Of a DNA stretch of 64,000 bases, positions 27,175 to 34,949 are shown in pieces. The notes under the pieces were generated by a model. That model had not been told where the DNA came from and did not search any database. It saw only the letters and a list, made by a program, of their open reading frames with translations. The first letter of the stretch is position 1, and every line of letters begins with the position of its first letter. The DNA comes from Christensenella sp034926635 (lineage in GTDB: Bacteria; Bacillota; Clostridia; Christensenellales; Christensenellaceae): positions 47,318 through 111,317 of the forward strand of contig JAYFQX010000008.1 of assembly GCA_034926635.1 (NCBI GenBank), read 5' to 3'. A program made the position numbers and the translations under genes.

Positions 27175-28020
27175 ATGGACATACAATGGTATCCCGGACA
27201 CATGACAAAAGCCCGGCGCCAGTTACAGGAAAAATTGAAGACAATTAACCTTGTGGTTGAGGTATTGGATGCGCGTGCACCAAAAAGCTCGCTTAATCCG
27301 GACTTTGACGATCTGTTTGCAAAGAAAAACCGTTTTTACGTTCTCAACAAGGCGGATCTGGCAAATGAAAACATCACAAAAAACTGGGTAGAAGCATTCC
27401 GTGCACAAGGGATTTTTGCGATGCCGTTTTCTGCAACCAAAGGAAATATACAGCTTTTAAAGAACAATATTATCCACTGTGCGCAGGATATTTTAAAACA
27501 TTATGCCGACAGGGGCATGAATAAAACACTGCGGTGTATGGTGGCTGGCATCCCGAATGTCGGAAAGTCGGCAATTTTAAACAGGCTTGCCGGAGGGAAA
27601 AAATTACTGGAAGGCAATAAACCGGGCGTGACAAAATCGTTGCAATGGGTGCGGATTGATGACCACCTGGAGTGTATGGATACGCCGGGATTGCTTTGGC
27701 CGAAGTTTCAGGATGAAAGAACGGGTGCGACAGTTGCACTGATTGGCAGCGTTAAACTGGATATTCTGGACGAAGAGGCACTTGCATTTTATTTGATCTC
27801 ACTGCTAAAAGAGACCGAACCGCAAATGCTGAAAGAACGCTACCGGCTGTCAAACCTTGATCAAGATGCTTACGGAATTTTATGTGATATTTGTAAAACA
27901 CGCGGATTTCTTTTGCGCGGGGGTGAATTTGATACGGAGCGCGGTGCAAAAACCGTACTGGATGAATTTAAGAACGGTAAAATGGGACGGATATCTTTGG
28001 AAAAGCCGGAGCGTATATAA
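27175..28020 (+). CDS. rbgA: Ribosome biogenesis GTPase RbgA (YlqF)
   Basis: GTPase needed for late 50S assembly (L16 and neighbours). The 281-residue protein is circularly permuted as expected: IQWYPGHMTKARRQL start, G4 motif NKADL near residue 60, then G1 GIPNVGKSAILNRL near 124 and G3 DTPGLL near 168, and a C-terminal ANTAR-like helical domain. ATG 27175 has GGGAGAAAAAT upstream; the in-frame ATG at 27100 lies upstream of the promoter and is rejected. It opens a long co-directional run and ends on the first base of rnhB. Confidence 0.94.
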   Translation: MDIQWYPGHMTKARRQLQEKLKTINLVVEVLDARAPKSSLNPDFDDLFAKKNRFYVLNKADLANENITKNWVEAFRAQGIFAMPFSATKGNIQLLKNNIIHCAQDILKHYADRGMNKTLRCMVAGIPNVGKSAILNRLAGGKKLLEGNKPGVTKSLQWVRIDDHLECMDTPGLLWPKFQDERTGATVALIGSVKLDILDEEALAFYLISLLKETEPQMLKERYRLSNLDQDAYGILCDICKTRGFLLRGGEFDTERGAKTVLDEFKNGKMGRISLEKPERI

Positions 28021-28655
28021 TGGGGAAACGGGAGGAGAAGCAGCGCGAAAAGCTGTTTTTGATGACAGAATATGAAAAACAGCATTGGCAACGCAAAGAA
28101 TATCTGATTGCCGGTCTTGACGAAGCAGGCAGGGGACCCCTTGCCGGACCTGTAGTCGCAGCGTGCGTAATTATGCCGCATGATGATTTGATTTTGGGAA
28201 TAGATGATTCCAAAAAGCTATCAGAAAAACGCCGTGAATTTCTCTATGATTTGATTTTGGAAAAAGCGGTTGATTATTCCATCGGCGTGGTGGATAATAA
28301 AACTATCGATGAAATCAATATCCTGAATGCCGCAAGAAAAGCGTTTCAAATGGCGTTGGACGGTCTTGTTGTACGTCCTGATTTTGTTTATACAGACGCT
28401 ATGCGTATACAAACAGATTTGCCGTACCTCTCGCTGGTAAAAGGGGATGCAAAAGTTTATACCATTGCGGCGGCCTCTATTGTGGCAAAAGTAACACGTG
28501 ACAGGATGATGCTTGAATATGATAAAAAATATCCGGAATATTATTTTGCAAAGCATAAAGGGTATGGCACAAAGCTGCATTATGAGGCAATCCAAAAATA
28601 CGGAATTTTGGAAATCCACAGGAGATCATTCCTGAAAAAGATATTGGGAGAGTAA
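28020..28655 (+). CDS. rnhB: Ribonuclease HII
   Basis: Cuts RNA in RNA-DNA hybrids and removes single ribonucleotides from DNA. The 211-residue protein has the catalytic GLDEAGRGPLAGPV motif near residue 32, DSKKLSEKRRE near 64, the second metal Asp in VYTDAMR near 121 and KGDAKVYTIAAASIVAKVTRD near 140. There is a N-terminal helical extension of about 25 residues (KREEKQREKLFLMTEYEKQ) common in Firmicutes RnhB. It overlaps rbgA by one base (TAATG) and is coupled in the same way to yraN. Confidence 0.96.
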   Translation: MGKREEKQREKLFLMTEYEKQHWQRKEYLIAGLDEAGRGPLAGPVVAACVIMPHDDLILGIDDSKKLSEKRREFLYDLILEKAVDYSIGVVDNKTIDEINILNAARKAFQMALDGLVVRPDFVYTDAMRIQTDLPYLSLVKGDAKVYTIAAASIVAKVTRDRMMLEYDKKYPEYYFAKHKGYGTKLHYEAIQKYGILEIHRRSFLKKILGE

Positions 28656-29014
28656 TGAAAAAAGCAGCTCTGGGAAAATTAGGAGAAGATTTCGCATGCC
28701 GGTATCTTCTGGAAAACGGCATGAAAGTGCTGGAACATAATTTCCGTGCGGGAAAAGGCGAGATCGATGTGATTGCGCGGGATAGGCAATGTATCGTTTT
28801 TATCGAGGTAAAAACACGGTCGAATGCGCTTTACGGAAGTCCTGGGGAAGCGGTTACTCTAAGAAAACAAAAAATGATTATTCAAACAGCAGTCCAGTAT
28901 CTGTCTCTAAACGGACTACTGGATTGTGAAGCGCGCTTTGACGTAGCGGAAGTGTATCGAAACGGAAAAACTTTGCGGATCAACTACATCAAAGATGCAT
29001 TTGGGATAGAATAA
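28655..29014 (+). CDS. yraN: YraN family endonuclease-fold protein (UPF0102)
   Basis: Small protein (119 residues) with a Holliday-junction-resolvase-like nuclease fold and unknown exact role. Shown by GKLGEDFACRYLLENG at the start, the Glu/Asp metal-site order GKGEIDVIARD and FIEVKTRSN, and the family's usual length. rnhB-yraN-comM-dprA-topA is a well-conserved Firmicutes order; here a large glycosyltransferase gene sits between yraN and comM. Confidence 0.9.
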   Translation: MKKAALGKLGEDFACRYLLENGMKVLEHNFRAGKGEIDVIARDRQCIVFIEVKTRSNALYGSPGEAVTLRKQKMIIQTAVQYLSLNGLLDCEARFDVAEVYRNGKTLRINYIKDAFGIE

Positions 29015-29036
29015 GATACTTGCAAATGGAGCAGAT

Positions 29037-32000
29037 ATGAAAGAGCAGAATGAATTTATTGTATGGTTTACCGTATTAGGTGTGATTTTTTTAATGCTGA
29101 TGCTATACCTGTTTTATGCAAAAAAGCAGGCGAATCCTTTTAAAAAAGCACTTTCCACGGGGAATGCCTTCGTGATTTTTGCGGGGATCGCGATCTTGAT
29201 ACGGATTGCGATTGCCTATTCTTTTCCGGGGTATCAGACGGATATGGATTGTTTTAAGGCATGGTCTAATTATGCTTATGAGGGCGGTCTGCAGAACTTT
29301 TATACCAGTGATTTCTTTGCGGACTACCCGCCGATCTATATCTATGTGTTATACTTTTTCGGCTTTTTAAGAGATGTGCTTTCTGTTGATATTGCGTCAC
29401 AGACATTTTCTATGATGGTGAGGCTCCCGGCAGTTTTGTGTGATATTGCAGCGGCATATGCTGTTTACCGGCTGGCACGCAAAAAATTTGCGCCTTCGAT
29501 GGCGCTGTTGTTCAGCATGTTCCTGCTTTTAAATCCGGCTGTTATGTTTGATTCTTCCCTGTGGGGACAGGTGGATATCATCCTGACGCTACTGTTGGTG
29601 CTTTGTGTTTATCTGATGATAAAAGATAAACTTATTTGGGCTTCGGCAGTTTTTATGCTGGCATTTTTATTAAAACCGCAGGCAATTATGATTGCGCCGA
29701 TTCTGTTATTTGTTTGGATCCGGAATATTCGGCAAAGCAAAGATAAACATAAAAGCATCGTAAATCTGTTGATTTCCGCAGGTGTTATGACAGGCATGTA
29801 TTTCTTGTTACCGCTGCCATTTGCAGGAGGTCAACAGCCAATGTGGCTTGCAGAACGCATGATCGGCACGATGGGGCAATATCCGCAGGCTACGCTCAAT
29901 GCATTTAACCTATATGGCATGCTGGGACTTAATTTTGTTGATGTATCCGAAGCGGTATTCTTAGGCATGCCCGCCAACATTTGGGGCTTTATCCTGATTG
30001 CGGCTGTCTGTGTTTTTACACTATGGCTGTTTCTCAAAAACAAAAGCGGAAAAGGATTTTTGTTTGCGCTTGCGGCGTTCCTCATTATGGGAGTCTTTGC
30101 GCTGGGACACGGGATGCATGAACGCTATCTTTTCCCGGTGCCGATTTTATTATTGTTTGCATACCTGTTTATCCATGACAGACGACTTATCCTCTGTACG
30201 GCGCTTACTTTTCTTGCGCTGCTTTTAAACCAGAGCGTATCACTGTATTTTTATCAGGAAGTCATTGCTCCTGGCTGGGTAATATCGTTATCGGCATTTA
30301 GTATGGCGATTTTTGTCTTTACCGGTTATGTCATCACACGGATTGCGCTTGGAGACGTGCGACTTCGTGCAACAGTACCGCAAGAGGAAACGCCGCCGGA
30401 GAAGCTGCGTCTGGATACGTTCCATGAGCGCGAAAAATCCATGACAAGAAAAGACGTATTAATTATGGCGGTGATCACAGCGGTTTATGCCGTTGTAGCA
30501 TTTACCAACCTGGGCTCCTTCACCATACCTGAAACACAGGATGTTATTGACCAGCGGTCGCAACCTGCGGTGATCGAGTTTGCACAGCCGGAACAAATCA
30601 GCGAAATAAAGTATTATGCTGGTTATGGGGAAGAAAAGTTTATGCTGCTTTCCTCAGAAGATGGGGTATCCTATGCACCGATTACGCTCACAAAGGGAAC
30701 GGAAACCCAGACAACGATTGACCATCAGTTCAAAAATATGTATCGCTGGCAGGTATATGAAACCAACATTACTGCAAAATATTTGAAGATAGAACCGCTG
30801 GAAGGCGGCGAACTGTCGTTTCTTGAGATGGCAGTCAAGGGCAGCAACGGCAGCTGGCTTTTGCCTGTTACGGTTTCAGAAAACGCGCAACATTTGTTTG
30901 ACGAACAAGATCAAGTACCAGAAGAATCCACGTACATGACAGATTTCTATTTTGATGAAATCTACCACGTGCGTACTGCATATGAGAATATAAACAGCAT
31001 ACAGCCATACGAGATCACGCATCCGCCGCTTGGGAAAATTATTCTCTCGATGGGGATTCGTATGTTTGGCATGAATCCGTTTGGTTGGCGCTTTATGGGA
31101 ACACTCACGGGTGTTCTTATGCTGCCGGTGATGTATATTTTTGCCAAGCTGCTGATAAAAAAGACGAAGTATGCTTCCATGGCGACCATTCTTTTTGCCG
31201 CGGATTTTATGCACTTTGCACAAACCAGAATTGGTACGATTGACAGTTACAGCATTTTGTGGATCATGCTGATGTATTTGTTTATGTATCTTTTTACACA
31301 AGCTAACTTCAACAAACAAAAGCTTTCAAAATCATTGGTGCCGCTTGCGTTAAGCGGGCTGTTTTTCGGGATCGGCGCAGCGACAAAATGGCTATGCCTA
31401 TATGCTGGGGCAGGCTTGCTCGTTATTTTTGCAATTACGATGTGGAAGCGATCACGAGAATACCAATACGCAAAACAAAGCGGCTTACCGGAATATCGTG
31501 AAGTTGTGCAGGGGCATACGGGTAAGGTGATAAAAATCCTTTTGTGGTGTGTACTGTTCTTTATTATCGTACCTATTGTGATCTACTTATGTTCTTATTA
31601 TCCCTATACACAGGTTGTGGATGGCACGGCGTATTCACTGATCAATACCGCGGATTTAAAAGATCATTATACTATTGTAGGAAATCAGTTCTATATGCTG
31701 AATTATCATTCTCTCTTAAACCCTGATACAGTACACCCATTCTCGTCTATGTGGTATACTTGGCCTGCAGACGTACGCCCTGTGCTGTTCTTTAACGGAC
31801 ATAACGATGCGGCGGGAACTGTATGTACACTCTCCACAATGGGTAACCCGCTTATCTGGTGGGCCGGAGTCGTTGCCTGTGTGTGGCTGATTGTTTCTTC
31901 CGCAAAAGGAAAACATAAGAGCTTCGGTATCACGTTTACGGCAATTGCAGCGCTTTCGCAGTTTGTTCCATGGTGGTTTATCTCGCGCGAAGTATTTATC

Positions 32001-32222
32001 TACCATTATTTTGCAACAGTGCCTTTCCTGATTTTGTTGGTGGTGTTCTGGCTAAACAATATAGAAAAAGATTTTCGCTATGGGAAGCAATTCGGCTGGA
32101 TTTTTGTGGCGGCATGTGTTGCGATGTTCATCTTCTTTTATCCGGTTATCACCGGGATACCCGCAGATGCAAACTATATTGCCGGACTGCGCTGGCTGCC
32201 TACATGGCCATTCTACGGATAA
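29037..32222 (+). CDS. Two-headed GT-C membrane glycosyltransferase (mannosyltransferase-like half fused to PMT/GT39-like half)
   Basis: A 1061-residue multi-pass membrane protein made of two GT-C-type units. Half one (about 1-468) has roughly ten or more hydrophobic segments, with an aspartate motif QTDMDCFKAW (near 67-76) in the first outside loop and ADYPPIYIYVLYFFG, like bacterial mannosyltransferases. Half two starts with a membrane segment near 475, then an outside beta-rich stretch (about 495-610, PAVIEFAQPEQISEIKYY and FLEMAVKG, resembling a discoidin-type domain), then a protein-O-mannosyltransferase-like domain with FYFDEIYHVR near 640, THPPLGK near 662 and GWRFMG. It probably transfers sugars from polyprenyl-phosphate donors outside the membrane; acceptor unknown. 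It lies inside an otherwise housekeeping run between yraN and comM. Confidence 0.85.
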   Translation: MKEQNEFIVWFTVLGVIFLMLMLYLFYAKKQANPFKKALSTGNAFVIFAGIAILIRIAIAYSFPGYQTDMDCFKAWSNYAYEGGLQNFYTSDFFADYPPIYIYVLYFFGFLRDVLSVDIASQTFSMMVRLPAVLCDIAAAYAVYRLARKKFAPSMALLFSMFLLLNPAVMFDSSLWGQVDIILTLLLVLCVYLMIKDKLIWASAVFMLAFLLKPQAIMIAPILLFVWIRNIRQSKDKHKSIVNLLISAGVMTGMYFLLPLPFAGGQQPMWLAERMIGTMGQYPQATLNAFNLYGMLGLNFVDVSEAVFLGMPANIWGFILIAAVCVFTLWLFLKNKSGKGFLFALAAFLIMGVFALGHGMHERYLFPVPILLLFAYLFIHDRRLILCTALTFLALLLNQSVSLYFYQEVIAPGWVISLSAFSMAIFVFTGYVITRIALGDVRLRATVPQEETPPEKLRLDTFHEREKSMTRKDVLIMAVITAVYAVVAFTNLGSFTIPETQDVIDQRSQPAVIEFAQPEQISEIKYYAGYGEEKFMLLSSEDGVSYAPITLTKGTETQTTIDHQFKNMYRWQVYETNITAKYLKIEPLEGGELSFLEMAVKGSNGSWLLPVTVSENAQHLFDEQDQVPEESTYMTDFYFDEIYHVRTAYENINSIQPYEITHPPLGKIILSMGIRMFGMNPFGWRFMGTLTGVLMLPVMYIFAKLLIKKTKYASMATILFAADFMHFAQTRIGTIDSYSILWIMLMYLFMYLFTQANFNKQKLSKSLVPLALSGLFFGIGAATKWLCLYAGAGLLVIFAITMWKRSREYQYAKQSGLPEYREVVQGHTGKVIKILLWCVLFFIIVPIVIYLCSYYPYTQVVDGTAYSLINTADLKDHYTIVGNQFYMLNYHSLLNPDTVHPFSSMWYTWPADVRPVLFFNGHNDAAGTVCTLSTMGNPLIWWAGVVACVWLIVSSAKGKHKSFGITFTAIAALSQFVPWWFISREVFIYHYFATVPFLILLVVFWLNNIEKDFRYGKQFGWIFVAACVAMFIFFYPVITGIPADANYIAGLRWLPTWPFYG

Positions 32223-32243
32223 GAAAAAAAGGGGGGATTGGGT

Positions 32244-33791
32244 ATGCTTGCCAAAGTATTAAGCTTTGGGCTTTCCGGGATGGAAGGCTTTCCGGTTTTG
32301 GTGGAAACGGATGTATACAACGGGCTGCCCGCCTATGAGCTTGTCGGTCTTGCCGATACGGCGATCAAAGAATCAAAGGAACGTGTCAGGAGCGCAATTA
32401 AAAATTCGGGATTTGAATATCCTGCAAAACGAATTACTATTAATCTTGCGCCGGCGGATCTCCGAAAGGAAGGACCGCTTTACGATCTGCCGATTGCATT
32501 GGGGATTCTGGCGGCGAGTGAACAAGTATCAGCAGAATTGCTGAAGTATATGGTAGTATTTGGAGAATTATCCCTAAACGGAGATGTGCGGCCGGTAAGC
32601 GGTATTTTGCCAATGGTGATCGAAGCACGTAAGCGCGGGTTTAACCTGATGGTCGTTCCGCAGGAGAACGCAAAAGAAGCAAGTTATATTAAAGACGTCA
32701 GAGTTTTACCGGTCTCACGTCTTTCGCAGCTTGCAGAAATATTAAATAAAGTGCAAAAGCCCGAGTTTTATCCGGTATCGGAATGGAATGTGCAGAACAC
32801 AGATAACGGATGTGAAGTGGATTTTAAAGATATTCGGGGGCAGGAAAAGGCAAAGCGCGCAATGGAAATCGCGGCAGCCGGAGGACACAATATTTTAATG
32901 ATCGGACCGCCCGGATCCGGGAAAAGCATGATGGCAAAGGCATTGCCGGGAATTTTACCGGATTTGACCTTTGAAGAGGCGCTCGAGGTAACGAAAATCC
33001 ATTCGATTGCAGGTGAACTTCGTCAGAGTCATGATGGGATTGTGCGTACACGTCCCTTTCGCAGTCCGCACCATACGGCTTCGGCGGCAGCGGTGACAGG
33101 CGGCGGAAACAAATGCCGACCGGGTGAAATCAGCCTCGCTAATTATGGCGTGTTATATTTTGACGAGCTTCCGGAATTCGGACGGAATATTCTTGAGACG
33201 CTGCGTCAGCCGCTGGAAGATGGCACGATCGCTATTTCCCGTGCAAATGCCAAGGTGAGGTATCCTGCGGATTTTATGTTTGTAGCGTCTATGAACCCAT
33301 GCCCGTGTGGAAATTTTGGCTCGGAAGATATGGAATGTCGATGTACGCCTGCGCAGATTGCGCGATATCTCTCGAAAATATCCGGACCGTTGCTTGACAG
33401 GATTGATTTACATATTGAGGTGGGGCGCGTTCATTATGACGAGTTAAAAAGCACCAATCGGCAGGAAACCAGCGCAGAGGTAAGGCAGCGCGTAAACCGC
33501 GCACGAAAGTTGCAAACCGAGCGTTACCATGGCACAGGGAAATATTGTAATGCGCAGATTGGCGCGTCACAGTTAAAAAATCTTTGCGCTGTCGATGTTG
33601 CCGCGCAGGATTTACTTAAAATTGCTTATGAAAAGCTGAAGATGAGCGCGAGGTCTTATACGCGCGTGCTTTTGGTGGCTCGCACCATCGCTGACCTTGC
33701 TGAAAGCAAAAATGTGGAAGCCGGGCATGTTGCTGAGGCAATCCAATATCGTTCTTTGGACAGAAAGTATTGGGGCGCCGCTTATGACTGA
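32244..33791 (+). CDS. comM: YifB/ComM family Mg-chelatase-like AAA+ ATPase
   Basis: Hexameric helicase-like ATPase; ComM in Vibrio promotes branch migration during natural transformation. The 515-residue protein has the N-terminal LonC-like domain (GLPAYELVGLADTAIKE, ITINLAPADLRKEGPLYDLPI), Walker A GPPGSGKSMMAKAL near residue 217, Walker B LYFDELPEF near 305, and a zinc-finger-like CPCGNFG...CRC region near 353. ATG 32244 has GGGGGG 8 nt upstream; the TTG at 32238 is too near that site. It overlaps dprA by 8 nt, so both DNA-uptake-type genes are coupled. Confidence 0.93.
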   Translation: MLAKVLSFGLSGMEGFPVLVETDVYNGLPAYELVGLADTAIKESKERVRSAIKNSGFEYPAKRITINLAPADLRKEGPLYDLPIALGILAASEQVSAELLKYMVVFGELSLNGDVRPVSGILPMVIEARKRGFNLMVVPQENAKEASYIKDVRVLPVSRLSQLAEILNKVQKPEFYPVSEWNVQNTDNGCEVDFKDIRGQEKAKRAMEIAAAGGHNILMIGPPGSGKSMMAKALPGILPDLTFEEALEVTKIHSIAGELRQSHDGIVRTRPFRSPHHTASAAAVTGGGNKCRPGEISLANYGVLYFDELPEFGRNILETLRQPLEDGTIAISRANAKVRYPADFMFVASMNPCPCGNFGSEDMECRCTPAQIARYLSKISGPLLDRIDLHIEVGRVHYDELKSTNRQETSAEVRQRVNRARKLQTERYHGTGKYCNAQIGASQLKNLCAVDVAAQDLLKIAYEKLKMSARSYTRVLLVARTIADLAESKNVEAGHVAEAIQYRSLDRKYWGAAYD

Positions 33792-34890
33792 GATCACTGC
33801 ACAAGAACGGTATTGGGTGTGGCTTTCCTCTCTCGAAGGAATTGGGCCGGTTCGTTTCTATGATGTTTTGAATGCTTTTACAGATTTGGAAAACGCATGG
33901 AACCACGTAGGAGAAATTGAAAAAAGAGTACCGCGTATCGGTCCAAAAATTTCCGCATTGCTCAAGAAATGTCGAAACGACTTTTATGTAGACCAGATTT
34001 TGGAACAGTGCCAAAGAAGCGGTATACGAATTATTACGCGGTTAGGACGACAATATCCGCAAATTTTGTCAGAGATCGAAAATCCGCCGCCGGTACTCTA
34101 TTACAAAGGTACGCTGCCGGATATGGAAGAGCGAACCTGTGGCATTGTGGGTACCCGAAGACCTACGCGCAAGGGCTTTGAAACCGCAAAGCAAATAAGC
34201 AGTGGTCTGGCGGCGCAAGGCGTTGTTATAGTTTCCGGAATGGCGCGTGGAATTGATACGGCGGCACACATGGGAGCGCTTGCCGCAGGAGGATTTACGG
34301 TCGCAGTGCTTGGATGTGGTGCAGATATCGTGTATCCTGCCGAAAATAAGGATTTATATGAAGAAATTATACAAAAAGGTGCGGTGCTTTCTGAGTTTTT
34401 ACCGGGCAGCCAGCCGCGCGCAACAAATTTTCCACAGCGAAACCGAATTGTTTCCGGTCTTTCCAAAGCATTGATCGCGGGTGAGGGCGGCGATAAAAGC
34501 GGGGCGCGGATCACTGTTGATGACGCACTGTCGCAGGGACGCGATGTATATGCAATGGCATGTGATTTAAAGTCGCCTGTCGCAAGCCTGCCTCTTTACC
34601 TGATGGAGTCGGGTGCGCCTGTAATATCGTCCGCGGCAGAGGTGATGGATGCCCAGGGATGGGCAATGGATTTTGGGATTACGCAGACAAATATGCAAAA
34701 AGAAACAAATAAGCTTGATTTATTTCAATCCCGGATATACAATTTACTTTTAAAGGAATCGCTGACCACGGAGCAATTGGCGCAAGCGCTGGAATGTCCG
34801 GTGCACGAAGTAAGCGCGGTGCTTACAATCCTGGAATTGAACGGCTTGATTGCAAGTGCGCCGGGGGATAAGTTTAGAATTAACACATAA
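33784..34890 (+). CDS. dprA: DNA processing protein DprA
   Basis: Loads RecA on incoming single-stranded DNA in transformable bacteria; also widespread in others. The 368-residue protein has an N-terminal SAM-like helical domain, the Rossmann core with GIVGTRRPTRKGF near residue 120 and VSGMARGIDTAAH near 150, GGDKSGARITVDDAL near 236, and a C-terminal winged helix (LTTEQLAQALECPVHEVSAVLTILELNG). ATG 33784 overlaps the end of comM by 8 nt; a longer frame from 33697 lies wholly inside comM and is rejected. Confidence 0.94.
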   Translation: MTEITAQERYWVWLSSLEGIGPVRFYDVLNAFTDLENAWNHVGEIEKRVPRIGPKISALLKKCRNDFYVDQILEQCQRSGIRIITRLGRQYPQILSEIENPPPVLYYKGTLPDMEERTCGIVGTRRPTRKGFETAKQISSGLAAQGVVIVSGMARGIDTAAHMGALAAGGFTVAVLGCGADIVYPAENKDLYEEIIQKGAVLSEFLPGSQPRATNFPQRNRIVSGLSKALIAGEGGDKSGARITVDDALSQGRDVYAMACDLKSPVASLPLYLMESGAPVISSAAEVMDAQGWAMDFGITQTNMQKETNKLDLFQSRIYNLLLKESLTTEQLAQALECPVHEVSAVLTILELNGLIASAPGDKFRINT

Positions 34891-34949
34891 TTTACACAAA
34901 GCTTTTCTGATAGAGGTTATAATAAATAGAAGGATTTTGGAGGAACAGG

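Noticed and set aside
34891..34923. Promoter before topA (TTTACA 34891 with TATAAT 34918)
   Set aside because: The spacer would be 21 bp, outside the normal 16-18 bp; only the -10-like box is convincing.
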